NCBI GenBank assembly: GCA_902799655.1
Contig: CADCBH010000004.1
Location: forward strand, 1-64,000
DNA from: an uncultured Bacteroidales bacterium
GTDB lineage: Bacteria; Bacteroidota; Bacteroidia; Bacteroidales; Bacteroidaceae
Direction: 5' to 3'
Length of the DNA stretch: 64,000 nucleotides
The notes beneath the pieces are model-generated. The model saw only the letters and a list, made by a program, of their open reading frames with translations, searched no databases and was not told the DNA's origin. A program made the position numbers and the translations under genes. How positions within the stretch are numbered: the first letter of the stretch is position 1; each line of letters begins with the position of its first letter. Below, piece by piece: positions 43,701-52,766 of this stretch.

Positions 43701-43944
43701 CTGCGTACATCAACTCTGTGGAGGCAGCACTATAGGTACCGACCATTCTGGGTGCGCCCATCTGACGCTCCATGCGCCAGCCACTGGGCATCGTTAAGGT
43801 CCCTTCAGACTTGGCTGCATCCCACATACCGTCGAAATTCTCCGTAACGGTAGCGTTGTCGGCTGTCAGCGTGAAGACATCGTCTGCCTTTGCCTGGGTT
43901 AACAGGCAAAGGACAGAGATGATGGATAACAATATCTTCTTCAT
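40732..43944 (-). CDS. Multidomain SGNH (DUF4886-like) and CBM26 secreted protein
   Basis: 1070 aa. Signal peptide (MKKILLSIISVLCLLTQAKA). Domains: a beta-sandwich (about 28-250: SGWRMERQMGAPRMVGTYSA, SYDIEKYRKGDNEAGFTVQL); a short SusE-type sandwich (about 265-370, FLRGELNGWG); an SGNH/DUF4886-type hydrolase (about 390-620) with VLSLNNSLIH (Ser block), ILQEQSG and DDRHPTDMSTYMAA (Asp/His block); an Ig-like unit; a second copy of the first sandwich (about 700-915); a CBM26-type starch-binding module (about 920-1005, LYAWGDGELFGAWPGESW); and a YDLQGRK...GLYIINGKKSMIR tail. Position in the operon suggests a starch-bound esterase; substrate not known. Confidence 0.82.
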   Translation of the reverse strand: MKKILLSIISVLCLLTQAKADDVFTLTADNATVTENFDGMWDAAKSEGTLTMPSGWRMERQMGAPRMVGTYSAASTELMYAGGVSLASNAKNGTWNFGSSTTPSDRAVGGLSTTVDGGTRCVSVMTQLVNGGTEPINQLTISYDIEKYRKGDNEAGFTVQLYYSYDGSTWKKAGDDFKTDFAKDNATIGADVVPISTMAVSNKQLNTAVAVGSSIYLAWNISVSSGTSPNKAMGLALDNVSVTASFGEPQTEPEGQDANRPPFVSSGIFLRGELNGWGAVTEWEFSNEGNGTYVLYDKELSGAFKVADANWSASCNYGSNGSAITIDKPYALLLGTNDNISCAYTYDCARIVLTLTDGGASLLLESKAVEPGEPSVLQTVALMPGEVTLVPQLPEKVKVLSLNNSLIHYNDQAAMFNDIAKTMGKDAWWLKHTMLGKPLSTHWDEGDGLGGDGTPSAKMLIRTEAWSHIILQEQSGLPRTNVESFRSNVKKWVSYIREYCPNPNAIIIVPLNWAYSGDWANFTDFNKMFVDNYLSVARETGVTICPVGVAYQQAFDEKGAEGLVPWFQDDRHPTDMSTYMAACMEYGLIFGEDPTTITSHPAAVSDAAEMRSYASKALKSFTNIVDHIAAKVRYQAVGFDQYGKEMDAPADLVYALTNGGELDASHVFTSNGTEGTYTVSAKNEQYDLSATVKVTHAETQVVTFPAIELNADKLSAQENFDLMGTAADATLPEGWRIDRQTSAPRTVGSYAASQDKTMYAGGTSLPSNAKNGLWNFGQDDSSDRAVGGISTGVADGTRCVNVYAHFLNTGVKNIENLQISYDVEKYRKGNNAAGFTVQMYYSVDGRNWTSAGNNFCTTFAADAATEGYATIPGDVKSVSAVLDAKMQPGVDFYLAWNITVTSGDNAAGAMALAIDNFQLTGELPAVPTAKHYIYAIDETGYDALGLYAWGDGELFGAWPGESWVDEKTIDGNVYKVFLLDAESGSYNLIFNNWNNGKQVTDFTITADRDYYLRVTDTAVTEVTTSGIRTIVEPMANSLDVYDLQGRKVGTAGSRLPKGLYIINGKKSMIR

Positions 43945-43965
43945 GTGTTGGTTTTTGTCTTACAA

Positions 43966-45675
43966 TTAATTAGCGGTGAACTGATAACTCTGATTTGCCG
44001 TAACAGCAGCGATATCCTGCTGAGTGCCAGCATCGCTATTGAGGATGATGTTGTAGGTGCCGCCATCGTTTGGCAACGGGAAGACAAGCACGCCATTCTC
44101 ATTGCTGGTGGGCTTGATGCCACGCCAGCCGCCATAGATCTCGCCATCACCCCAGGCATAGAGACGTGGGTCTGTGTAGCCAGCATTGTTCTGGATGGTC
44201 ACCGTATTGGTGGACTCTACCCACGACTCGTTGACATCAAAGAAGTGGCTGCCTGCGGTAGATATGGCAGGACCATCCTTCTGAGTAGAACCATTGTCAT
44301 TCAGAATAAGACTATAGCTACCGTTAGCGGGCAACTCAAAGAGGCACCATCCATTATCAGTAGTCTTCACAGGAGCAGCGCCAGGCCATCCACCGCAAGC
44401 CTCACCGTCACCATAGACGTATAGGTGCGGATCCGCATAACCAATACTATTCTTCACAGCGATGATCACCTTCTCTGCAGCAGGCTGAGGATCAGGAGTC
44501 GGCGTACCGCCACCACCTTGATAGTCCTTGCTGATAATCTCATAGCCGCCATCAAAGATGCGGATGTAGATGTCATGGTCGATAGTGAAGTTCAGATCGC
44601 TACCTTCCCACTGCACACCACCGTTATTGTTATTGGGTATGAGATTTACATTCAGACCAGTTCTGCCCTCGCCCAGGTCGAAGTAAGTGTACTCCAAGCC
44701 ATTGATAGTCTGTGTGCCCGTAGGAGCCATGCCAGGCCACCCGCCAAACAAGTCGTTGGCATCGCTAAGGCCGTCGCCCCAGGCGTAGAGTGCCAGTTCA
44801 GTCTGGCTCGACTCATTGAGTACGAATAGAGCATAGCCATCGTGCTTGACGCTGGGCTCCACTTCAATCTCCTCTACCGCATCAACAGTAATACGCAAAT
44901 AGACGTCGTGGTCGAGAGTGAGGTTGAAGTCAGCCAACTGTGAACCGCCACCATTATTGTTGAAGATCAGGTTCTCGTTCAGGCCTGTGTTGTCCTCGCC
45001 CATATCGAAGTATGTCCACTTCACGCCATCCTTCTCCCACTGTCCGGTGGGCTGCATGCCTGGCCAATCACCATTGAGGTTGTTGATATCACCCCACATA
45101 TAGAGGGCCAGTGCATCCCATCCTGTCTGGTTGTCGACATAGACGCGGACGCCATTGTGGTCTGGTTCAGGCTTCTCGCCACCACTCCAGTAGTAAGCCT
45201 CCCAGCGCTGTCCCCATACATTGGTGAAAGTACCAACACCGGGATTGTCGTTGTGAACGGCATAGACAGCCGTTGCACCCAACTGGGCCTCGTTACCCTG
45301 TGACGTAGAATAGAAGCGGAAGCCATCAGCCAGCGATTTGCCGCCCTGGAAAGTGGTAGGGTCCAAATAAACACCCCACTTGATATCGCTTTTCTCAGCC
45401 TTTGTCAACTTATAAGTGTCATCGAGCACAGGATCAGCATACTTGCCTTCCTCGTCGGGAGTTAATGTATTACCATTGAACGGGCCAATGATATAGATCT
45501 CTTCATTGGCAGTAGTGCCAAAGGGAACAATGAATTCAAGCAATATGCGGTCAGCACGTGTCTCAAATTGCTGTCGCTCATGGTCGAAGACAATATCTTC
45601 ACTCTTTGAGCAGCTGCTGATCATGCCTGTCAAGGCCAGCAGCGTCAGTAACAGACTATATAATTTCTTGTTCAT
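43966..45675 (-). CDS. SusE/SusF-like starch-binding lipoprotein with four CBM26-type modules
   Basis: 569 aa from ATG at 45675 (MNKKLYSLLLTLLALTGMISSC); in-frame ATG at 45687 is less likely. Lipobox GMISSCSKSEDI with Ser/Asp after the Cys, the surface-export type. An N-terminal SusE-like domain (about 25-165) is followed by four modules built on LYMWGD..NLNGDWPGM, LYAWGD......GGWPGM, LYVYGDGEACGGWPGA and LYAWGDGEIYGGWRGI, each with a conserved W and N-rich strand (NLIFNNNGG). This is the CBM26-like pattern. It would concentrate starch beside SusC/SusD at the outer membrane. It replaces separate SusE and SusF. Confidence 0.88.
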   Translation of the reverse strand: MNKKLYSLLLTLLALTGMISSCSKSEDIVFDHERQQFETRADRILLEFIVPFGTTANEEIYIIGPFNGNTLTPDEEGKYADPVLDDTYKLTKAEKSDIKWGVYLDPTTFQGGKSLADGFRFYSTSQGNEAQLGATAVYAVHNDNPGVGTFTNVWGQRWEAYYWSGGEKPEPDHNGVRVYVDNQTGWDALALYMWGDINNLNGDWPGMQPTGQWEKDGVKWTYFDMGEDNTGLNENLIFNNNGGGSQLADFNLTLDHDVYLRITVDAVEEIEVEPSVKHDGYALFVLNESSQTELALYAWGDGLSDANDLFGGWPGMAPTGTQTINGLEYTYFDLGEGRTGLNVNLIPNNNNGGVQWEGSDLNFTIDHDIYIRIFDGGYEIISKDYQGGGGTPTPDPQPAAEKVIIAVKNSIGYADPHLYVYGDGEACGGWPGAAPVKTTDNGWCLFELPANGSYSLILNDNGSTQKDGPAISTAGSHFFDVNESWVESTNTVTIQNNAGYTDPRLYAWGDGEIYGGWRGIKPTSNENGVLVFPLPNDGGTYNIILNSDAGTQQDIAAVTANQSYQFTAN

Positions 45676-45696
45676 AATGATTATCATTTTTTGAGT

Positions 45697-47523
45697 TTAG
45701 TAGTTAGGATTCTGCTCGAGTCCTGGATTAACAGCAATAGCAGTCTGTGGCAAGGGATACCACTCGTATTTGCGATCGCGCTTGGCAGGCAGGTCGATAC
45801 CATCTTCCGTAGCACGTCCCCAGAACCACCACTGGCCCTGTGTAAACTTGTCGAAGCGACGCAGATCGGTACGACGGCGGTTGCCCTCGCCTAGATATTC
45901 CTTACCCCACTCAGAGAGCATCCAGTCCATGTCGAAGGCGTCGAAACCTGGACCTGGAACGCTAAGGGCACTATTGACATCAGCACTCTTAAAGTAGCGC
46001 TTACGCACCTCATCAACATATTTCTTAGCCTCACTGCTGTTGCCCTTGCGCATCTCGCACTCAGCCACATTATAGTAAGCTTCAGCCAGACGGAACTGAA
46101 CGTCGTCGATAGACTTGAAGCCCTGACTGGACTCAGCAGGATAGAGCGGATATTTCACAAGACGGACACCCGAGTTGGTCTCACCCCATCGCGGACTCAT
46201 CACAGTTTCCAGTGTGCGCCCCTGACCCAGGAAGGTACCCAACTGGTCCACATATTCCAGGTCCTGACCATCACGGTCGGCATCAGCCTTCAGCACGTCG
46301 CCAGTTCCGAAGTTAGAACGAATGAGACCTTTGAGGAACATACCTGGACCATGGGTCTGAGTGGCAGCATCGTAAACGTAGTTTTGCTTGCGGATGTCGC
46401 GGTCATCGAAGCGCTCATAGGGTGAGCCTAACTTGTCGCCATAGTCGATGAACTTCTTGGCACCTACTGTACCACCGGTAGCCTTCACGGTTCCCGAGTT
46501 ATCGAAGGAAGGAACCAGGCATACGCAGTTCCAGGCACCGATGCCGTCATACGACTGTCCGAAATAGTCGGCATAGCCGTACCACATGCCCACCATCGTA
46601 CGAACGTTAGAGATGGCGTTGGCAGCACCCTGACCGTCTTCAGCAGCCAATGCGAAGATGACCTCAGGGCTCTTCACATTATCGATGCTATAGAGGTTAC
46701 GGTAGTTGTCATCTATAGAATAATTGCCATAGGTTCCGCTGATAATTTCCTTAGAGAGTGTCTCACACTCGTCGTAATGGTTTTCACCAATGAATACCTC
46801 AGCATTGAGCAACAAACGGGCCTTGAGCAGACGGTTCATGGCTTGATTGGCACGGTTCACCATCGAGTGGTTGGCATCGTCCTTAGCCAGTGCATCTACG
46901 GTCTCATCAAGTTCTGTAGCAATGAAGGTATAAATCTTCTTGCAAGAGACATCCCAGTCTTTATCGGCAGTACCGGGAACCTCACTGCTGGCAGAAGTAT
47001 TCAGAGGCAATGCACCACCCCACAACTCGAAGATGCAGTAGTAGTTCCAGGCACGTAGTGTGCGAACCTCGGCGACATACTGAGACAGTTTGTCGGCCGA
47101 CATGCCCAAAGAGGCTGCATCAAGACTCTGCAGGTCGCTGAGCAACAGGTTGGCAAGTCCAACTGCCGTCCAGGCGCCATTCCAGGCGTTTTTGATGATG
47201 GTAGACTCAGAGTTCCAGTTATGCCATGACAACACCGTTTTCTCGGCCTCGTCCCAGCCCCACAGACCACCATTCCATACGCGCCAGGTAATCTGGTCAG
47301 AAGGATACTCAGACAAGTGGAAGAAGTTCTCGCCCGCCAGTGTCTGTGCAGTCTGTCCGTAGATAGCGGCTACGGCTCCTTTGATACTCGTTTCATTCTG
47401 GTAGAAGGCACTGGCATTCACACGGTCGTACACTTTCTCGTCGAGATTGGTACAGGCTGTCATACCCAGTCCAAGTGCCATGGCAATGATGCTATATTTA
47501 ATTGCTTTCATAAGATTATCCAT
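45697..47523 (-). CDS. susD: SusD-family starch-binding lipoprotein
   Basis: About 609 aa, starting at ATG 47523 (MDNLMK) or 47511 (MKAIKYSIIAMALG). Lipobox GLGMTACTNLDEKVYD. SusD/RagB tetratricopeptide-like fold: NASAFYQNETSIKGAVAAIYG near the start, W..Y..LF-type W segments, RAWNYYCIFELWGGALP, and C-terminal YGYAD...; the C-terminal end LRRFDKFTQGQWWFWG...YPLPQTAIAVNPGLEQNP is the standard SusD end (W-P-IP...NP-l-QNPGY). It caps the SusC pore and binds the alpha-glucan. It starts 9 nt after susC's stop. Confidence 0.95.
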   Translation of the reverse strand: MDNLMKAIKYSIIAMALGLGMTACTNLDEKVYDRVNASAFYQNETSIKGAVAAIYGQTAQTLAGENFFHLSEYPSDQITWRVWNGGLWGWDEAEKTVLSWHNWNSESTIIKNAWNGAWTAVGLANLLLSDLQSLDAASLGMSADKLSQYVAEVRTLRAWNYYCIFELWGGALPLNTSASSEVPGTADKDWDVSCKKIYTFIATELDETVDALAKDDANHSMVNRANQAMNRLLKARLLLNAEVFIGENHYDECETLSKEIISGTYGNYSIDDNYRNLYSIDNVKSPEVIFALAAEDGQGAANAISNVRTMVGMWYGYADYFGQSYDGIGAWNCVCLVPSFDNSGTVKATGGTVGAKKFIDYGDKLGSPYERFDDRDIRKQNYVYDAATQTHGPGMFLKGLIRSNFGTGDVLKADADRDGQDLEYVDQLGTFLGQGRTLETVMSPRWGETNSGVRLVKYPLYPAESSQGFKSIDDVQFRLAEAYYNVAECEMRKGNSSEAKKYVDEVRKRYFKSADVNSALSVPGPGFDAFDMDWMLSEWGKEYLGEGNRRRTDLRRFDKFTQGQWWFWGRATEDGIDLPAKRDRKYEWYPLPQTAIAVNPGLEQNPNY

Positions 47524-47532
47524 TTTTATCAA

Positions 47533-50481
47533 TTAGTGAAAACGTACTGTTACACCCAGGCTGAGTTGGGTAGCCTGCGGATAGGCACTGTTTGTGTCGA
47601 TACCTGGTGTGATACCAGTTGATGTGACTATTGAGGGATCATTGCCCTTATAGGCGGTCAGCGTAAAGAGATTTTTGGCAGTCAGATACACGCGCAAGCT
47701 CTCTAATAAAGTACGGCTCTTCGGTGTGAAGGTGTATCCCAATGTGACGTTGTCCAATTTGAAGTAGTTACCGTTCTCCAAAAAGTAACTGCTGATGATA
47801 CCACCGCTCGATACTACATTGCCATATTCGGTATAGGCAGTACGCAGTACATTGTCGGTACCAGCACCCTTCAGACCCATGCCGTATTTACGCATATTGA
47901 ATATCTTGTGACCAAAAGCGCCACGGAACAGCATGCTCAGATCCCAGTTCTTATAACGCAGAGAGTTGCTCCATGAAAGGAAGTGCTTAGGCGCACCATT
48001 GCCAATGTTGCGTTTCCATGATGGGTCAGCCTGGGCTGCAGGCTTGGCGTTACCGTCATTGTCATAGACAAGGAGCAGACCATTCTCGTCAACACCTGCG
48101 TGCTCATAGCCGTAGAACTGGCCAATCTTACCTCCTTCCTCTACGCGGAAGAAATATTCATTCGTACCTACACCCGGTTTACGATACAGATCGAGGTAGG
48201 CCATCTGGTAGGCATCGCTCGACAACTTAGTAAGCTTGGTCTCACCCATGCTCCAGTTAACACCAGTCGTCCACTTCAAATCACGCTTAGACAGCACGTC
48301 ATACTCCAAAGAAACCTCAATACCAGTGTTCTTCGTCGTACCAACGTTGACCAGAATATGATCGTAGATGAATGGTGGCTGAGGAGCTGTATAGCTGTAG
48401 AGAAGGTCTTCCGAACGACGGTCGAAATACTCGATACTACCACGAAGACGATTATTCAGCGTCACAAAGTCAAGACCGATGTTAAAGGCCTTAGACTTCT
48501 CCCATGCCAAATCGGGATTGGCATTCAGCGAGGGGGCATAGCCGTTGATCCACTGACCGTCTATCAGGTAAGCACTATAACCGCTGTAAGTGGCTATTGA
48601 CTGGTAAGCGCCAAAATCCGAACGACCCGTCACACCATAACTGATACGGGGCTTCAAGCTCTGGAACATCGAAAGTGCATCCTTTACACCTGGTGTGTTT
48701 GCAAGTTCCCATGCGATAGAGGCTGATGGGAAGCTACCCCACTTGGTGTTGGTACCAAATTTGGTGCTGCCCTCACGACGGAAAGATGCTGAGGCGAAGA
48801 TCATATCATTGTAGTTATAGTTCAAGCGGCCAAAGAAACCAATCAGCGTTGACTCTGAAGCGCCTGCCCACATATTGGCCTTGCCATCTTTCAGATAAGT
48901 ACCATTGCCGATGCCGTGGAATGACAAGGCATCATAGACAAAGCCCATATTCTCATTGCCACTCTGCTCCCACTTGCTGCGCTCCCATGAATAGCCCGCT
49001 ACAGCCTTCAGCTGATGACTATCGAGCGTCAGCGTGTAGTTCACCAGCCACTCCAGACGGTTTGTCCACCACTTCTGGTAGTTGATGCGAGCACGTCCGG
49101 TATAACCATTCCAGAACGACTCACTGGATGTCGTTGGCGAGTAGAAGTTCTCTTTCAAGTCGTTGTACTGCAGGGCATAACTCAACGAGGTGTTCAGGTT
49201 GTGCTGCTCCATCTGCAGGATGTTCAGCTTTACATCAGCATTACCCAACAGATAGACGCGGTCACCCTCACTGACATTCTCCTTCAGGTCGTTCACCGGA
49301 TTGTGGATATCCGTGGGAGAGTTGGGCTGATAGTAGGTACCGTCAGGATTCTTGACGGGAATGGTGGGGTTCATCGTCAGAGCTGTGTCAAACAGACCAT
49401 CATTGCCCCATTCCTCATGAACTTTACGGGCCGACAACGATGAGTTAAACTGTACCAGACCGTTCAGCACACGCTGCTCACCGACAAAGCGGGCACCATA
49501 CTCCTCACGGCCACTGACGATATCCAGACCATTACCCTTCTTGTAGTTCAGCGAAGCACCAAAATAACCGTTCTTCGTCGAAGAGTCAATGCTCAGATAC
49601 TGGTTCAGGCTGTAGCTCACTGGGCGGGTAATCTCTTTCCACCAGTCAGTGTCACCGCCATAGTCCTGGCCACGACGCGCACGACGAAACTCGTCGGTAC
49701 TCAGAATGTCGGGTTTCGACTTCTGGATGTTCAGCGCGATATAACTGTCGTAGGTGACGTTGGTCACACCGGCTGTACCAGAGCCTTTCTTAGTGGTTAC
49801 GAGGATAACGCCATTGGCACCGCGCGTACCGTATATGGCAGCCGAACCGGCATCCTTCAATACGGTGATAGACTCTACATCCTGAGTGGCAATGTTGCGC
49901 AGGTCACCACCGGCAATACCGTCTATGACTACCAGTGGACCATTGCTGGCTGTCAGCGACCCTGCACCGCGTACCTGGATATCAGTCATGGCGTTGGGGT
50001 TAGCGTCTGCCGTCGAGGCTACATTCAGACCAGCCACCTTACCGGCTACCAGTGCCATAGCGTCGCTGGCAGCACCTTGGTTGAACTGATCCTTGCCAAT
50101 CTGTACCACAGAGCTCGAAATCTCTTTCTTGGCCATCGAACCATAACCCACTACAACGACCTCATTCAACTGGGCTACGTCTTCCTTCAACGTCACCTCC
50201 ATGCCGTCCTTGGCAGACTGTTCCTGAGGCGTGAAGCCAATGTAGGTTATCACAAGTTTGGAGCCCGACTGACACTTCAGGGTGAAGTTACCGTCAAAGT
50301 CGGTCACCGTACCGTTAGATGTGCCCTTGACTACTACTGAAGCACCAATGATGGCCTCACCAGTCTCGTCTTTCACATGACCGTTAACGGTGGCCTGTGC
50401 AGCGACATCCAACGTAAAGAACACTACCGCCAGCATCATCAGCAGGCGATAACAAAGATTTGTCGATCTTTTCATCTTCAT
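47533..50481 (-). CDS. susC: SusC/RagA-type TonB-dependent outer-membrane transporter
   Basis: 982 aa. Signal peptide (about 1-28, ending DVAAQA), CarboxypepD-regulatory-like N-terminal domain (about 30-115: VNGHVKDETGEAIIGASVVV), plug domain (about 115-250: EVVVVGYGSMAKKEISSSVV, MTDIQVRGAGSLTA), and a 22-strand beta-barrel to the aromatic C-terminal LSLGVTVRFH. It imports malto-oligosaccharides across the outer membrane with TonB energy, with SusD as lid. Standard length for the family (about 1000 aa). No anti-sigma interaction (DUF4974) or sigma genes nearby; regulation is through SusR. Confidence 0.96.
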   Translation of the reverse strand: MKMKRSTNLCYRLLMMLAVVFFTLDVAAQATVNGHVKDETGEAIIGASVVVKGTSNGTVTDFDGNFTLKCQSGSKLVITYIGFTPQEQSAKDGMEVTLKEDVAQLNEVVVVGYGSMAKKEISSSVVQIGKDQFNQGAASDAMALVAGKVAGLNVASTADANPNAMTDIQVRGAGSLTASNGPLVVIDGIAGGDLRNIATQDVESITVLKDAGSAAIYGTRGANGVILVTTKKGSGTAGVTNVTYDSYIALNIQKSKPDILSTDEFRRARRGQDYGGDTDWWKEITRPVSYSLNQYLSIDSSTKNGYFGASLNYKKGNGLDIVSGREEYGARFVGEQRVLNGLVQFNSSLSARKVHEEWGNDGLFDTALTMNPTIPVKNPDGTYYQPNSPTDIHNPVNDLKENVSEGDRVYLLGNADVKLNILQMEQHNLNTSLSYALQYNDLKENFYSPTTSSESFWNGYTGRARINYQKWWTNRLEWLVNYTLTLDSHQLKAVAGYSWERSKWEQSGNENMGFVYDALSFHGIGNGTYLKDGKANMWAGASESTLIGFFGRLNYNYNDMIFASASFRREGSTKFGTNTKWGSFPSASIAWELANTPGVKDALSMFQSLKPRISYGVTGRSDFGAYQSIATYSGYSAYLIDGQWINGYAPSLNANPDLAWEKSKAFNIGLDFVTLNNRLRGSIEYFDRRSEDLLYSYTAPQPPFIYDHILVNVGTTKNTGIEVSLEYDVLSKRDLKWTTGVNWSMGETKLTKLSSDAYQMAYLDLYRKPGVGTNEYFFRVEEGGKIGQFYGYEHAGVDENGLLLVYDNDGNAKPAAQADPSWKRNIGNGAPKHFLSWSNSLRYKNWDLSMLFRGAFGHKIFNMRKYGMGLKGAGTDNVLRTAYTEYGNVVSSGGIISSYFLENGNYFKLDNVTLGYTFTPKSRTLLESLRVYLTAKNLFTLTAYKGNDPSIVTSTGITPGIDTNSAYPQATQLSLGVTVRFH

Positions 50482-50522
50482 TTTGGTTTTTGTTATTAAT
50501 GTGAATATAATATAGGTGTAAA

Positions 50523-52514
50523 TTAAAGTTTCTCAATACGAATAGCGGCACCACCACTACGAGCCAGGCGCAACTGCAGCGTATCCTTACTGGTCACTAC
50601 CTGCTGACGGATGCTCATAGCATACGGATTGCGCTCGTAGTCGGCATCAGCACCGTCTTCATAGATGATAGCACGATAGGTGGCATCAGCATCCAGAAAG
50701 TCCAGCGACAACGACAGCTCACGGGCCTCCTCATTGGTGATGCTGCCCACAAACCATCTCTCACCGCCACGCTCCTTGCGGGCTATGGTAACATACGAAC
50801 CAATCTCTCCGTGAGGCACTACCATACGGCTCCATGTCGTCGGACAACTCTCGATGAACGAGAGGGCTGGCTGACCCTCGTAGTTCTCAATGGCATCAGC
50901 TGCCATCTGCAACGGACTGTAGATGACCACAAACTCGCCCAGTTGCTTGGCCAGAGTAGAGTGCGGATGAGTACCTGGCACAATCTCCGAAAAGTTGAAA
51001 ATGGCAGGTGTAAAGTCTGTAGGACCTGCCAGACCACGCGTGAAAGGCAGTGTCACAGTATGCGACGGGGGATTACCGCCCCTTCGGTCCCAGGCATTAT
51101 ACTCCTGACCACGCACACCTTCCTGCGTCATCAGATTGGGCCAGGTGCGCTGAATACCCGTAGGCATCGCAGGCTCGTGATTGTCAATCATGATATGGTG
51201 CTTGGCGGCACACTCGATGACACGACGGTAGTGACGGATGCCATACTGCGACTTCGACAGCTCTTTACCGTCAAACAAGTGGCCCACATAGCCCGTCTTT
51301 ACGGCACGGATGCCCATACGGCTGTACCAGGCGAAGGCCGAGTCCATCTGCTGTTCCAGCAACTTGGAGTTGCCCCACGTCTCGGTATGACCAATAAAGC
51401 GGACACCTTTCGACAAACCGTAGCGGCACACCTCTTCCATGTCAAAGTCGGGATACGACGTCACATAACTGATCCGCTCGCCATCGCCCCATCCGGGGTT
51501 CCACCCCTCAGCCAACACACCACTGAATCCGTGGCGCGCGGCAAAGTCCATATAGCGCTTCACATTGGCTGTCGTGGCACCGTGTCGGGGTCCCATCTCC
51601 CACGTATTCTGCTTCTTATGGATGCTCCACCAGATACCGATATAGCGCCCAGGCTCTATCCACGAGGTATCGGCAATGCGCGACGGTTCATTCAGGTTCA
51701 GCATCAAACGTGATGTCAGCAGTCCACCAGCCGTCTCACTGATAATCATCGTGCGCCAAGGACTCTTCAGTTCACCTTGGGCATACACCTTCACACCGCT
51801 CTTCCAGGGCGTTAGAGCCGTCAGCAACCTCACCTCACCAGCCTTGCCCTTACGGGACGTCAGATTCATGCTGGCATAGTCTTCAAGCGCTGCCTCATGG
51901 ATAGAAAGGAAAAGACCATCCTCGTAGGCTATTGTCAGCGGTGTACATACCGTATCCTTCCGGCTCAGCAAATCGCGCGTATAGATCCCTTCGAAATATT
52001 CTGTGTGATTAGACGGTATCGACCAGGCCATGGCGTCATGAGCCAGAGCCATCTCGGTCAGTTCATCCATCACGCGGTATTCCTTGCCGTGATAGGCATC
52101 GGGTACAATATATCTGAATCCGAAACCGTCATTGAAGACGCGGAAAACGACCTTCATCATCCTGCCGTCGCTCTCCTTATAACTGACAGTCAACTCGTTA
52201 TAATGGTTCCTTACGGCATCGTCCTCGCCCCACGGCTGGTGCCAGACTTCATCTTTCGACGAACGGCTGGCACCGACCATACGAACCTTAGCGCCCATCT
52301 TGCTATCGTTGATGACAAAACCCAGCGCCGAGGGACTAACAATCTCCTTACCTTTATAACTGACTGAATAGAATGCTTGCTTGGACTTCACACCGACGGT
52401 CACCGTCACGGCACCGTCGGGTGAAGCAACCAACTCATGGGCGCTGCAATCGGCAACACCCAAACTAACCACTGTATTAACTATTACTATAAAACTAACT
52501 ATGAATCTTTTCAT
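50523..52514 (-). CDS. susB: GH97 alpha-glucosidase, SusB-like
   Basis: 663 aa from ATG at 52514 (MKRFIVSFIVIVNTVVSLGV); the longer frame from 52685 translates the promoter region and is rejected. It has the GH97 N-terminal beta-sandwich (ASPDGAVTVTVGVKSK, YSVSYKGKEIVSPS), the central TIM barrel (GFSGVLAEGWNPGWGDG, RFIGHTETWGNSKLLEQQ, MIDNHEPAMPTGIQRTWPN) and the beta-domain end. Glu in HTETW and in DNHEP/TQEGVRG match the inverting-type, calcium-dependent branch. It cleaves alpha-glucosidic bonds of imported oligosaccharides in the periplasm. First gene of the minus-strand starch operon, divergent from the SusR-type regulator. Confidence 0.93.
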   Translation of the reverse strand: MKRFIVSFIVIVNTVVSLGVADCSAHELVASPDGAVTVTVGVKSKQAFYSVSYKGKEIVSPSALGFVINDSKMGAKVRMVGASRSSKDEVWHQPWGEDDAVRNHYNELTVSYKESDGRMMKVVFRVFNDGFGFRYIVPDAYHGKEYRVMDELTEMALAHDAMAWSIPSNHTEYFEGIYTRDLLSRKDTVCTPLTIAYEDGLFLSIHEAALEDYASMNLTSRKGKAGEVRLLTALTPWKSGVKVYAQGELKSPWRTMIISETAGGLLTSRLMLNLNEPSRIADTSWIEPGRYIGIWWSIHKKQNTWEMGPRHGATTANVKRYMDFAARHGFSGVLAEGWNPGWGDGERISYVTSYPDFDMEEVCRYGLSKGVRFIGHTETWGNSKLLEQQMDSAFAWYSRMGIRAVKTGYVGHLFDGKELSKSQYGIRHYRRVIECAAKHHIMIDNHEPAMPTGIQRTWPNLMTQEGVRGQEYNAWDRRGGNPPSHTVTLPFTRGLAGPTDFTPAIFNFSEIVPGTHPHSTLAKQLGEFVVIYSPLQMAADAIENYEGQPALSFIESCPTTWSRMVVPHGEIGSYVTIARKERGGERWFVGSITNEEARELSLSLDFLDADATYRAIIYEDGADADYERNPYAMSIRQQVVTSKDTLQLRLARSGGAAIRIEKL

Positions 52515-52557
52515 CGCTTGTAGGTTTAGTGATAAACACGTTTTCGGGTTTCGGATG

Positions 52558-52565
52558 CAAAAGTA
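52558..52565 (-). promoter_or_regulatory. -7 box of the starch operon
   Basis: Minus strand TACTTTTG, 44 nt upstream of the susB ATG, with a weak TTGG about 20 nt further up (near 52585). It shares the 252-bp divergent region with the susR-like promoter. The region is AT-rich, has several short CAAA/TTTG words, and is the likely binding site of the regulator. Confidence 0.5.
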
Positions 52566-52715
52566 GCAGGTATTGGCTACTCTCCCAAGCGCAACAAACA
52601 AAAATCTAAATTCATAAAAACATAAACATCTGATAATCAAAGCCGTTTTACTTGATATGCCTATTGAAAATCTAAACGTTTTCAATGCTTATTATGTCCA
52701 AAATAGCTATTCTGA

Positions 52716-52747
52716 TTTGGAGATATAAGAAAGATTACGTATCTTTG
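52716..52747 (+). promoter_or_regulatory. Promoter of the SusR-type regulator gene
   Basis: TTTG (52716-52719) and TATCTTTG (52740-52747), spaced 20 nt. The start codon at 52767 follows 20 nt downstream. Confidence 0.7.
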
Positions 52748-52766
52748 CCCTCAGAAATCTAAAACA

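Noticed and set aside
50523-52685. Longer GH97 start at 52685
   Set aside because: The extra 57 residues run through the divergent promoter region and carry no signal; the start at 52514 gives a proper signal peptide.
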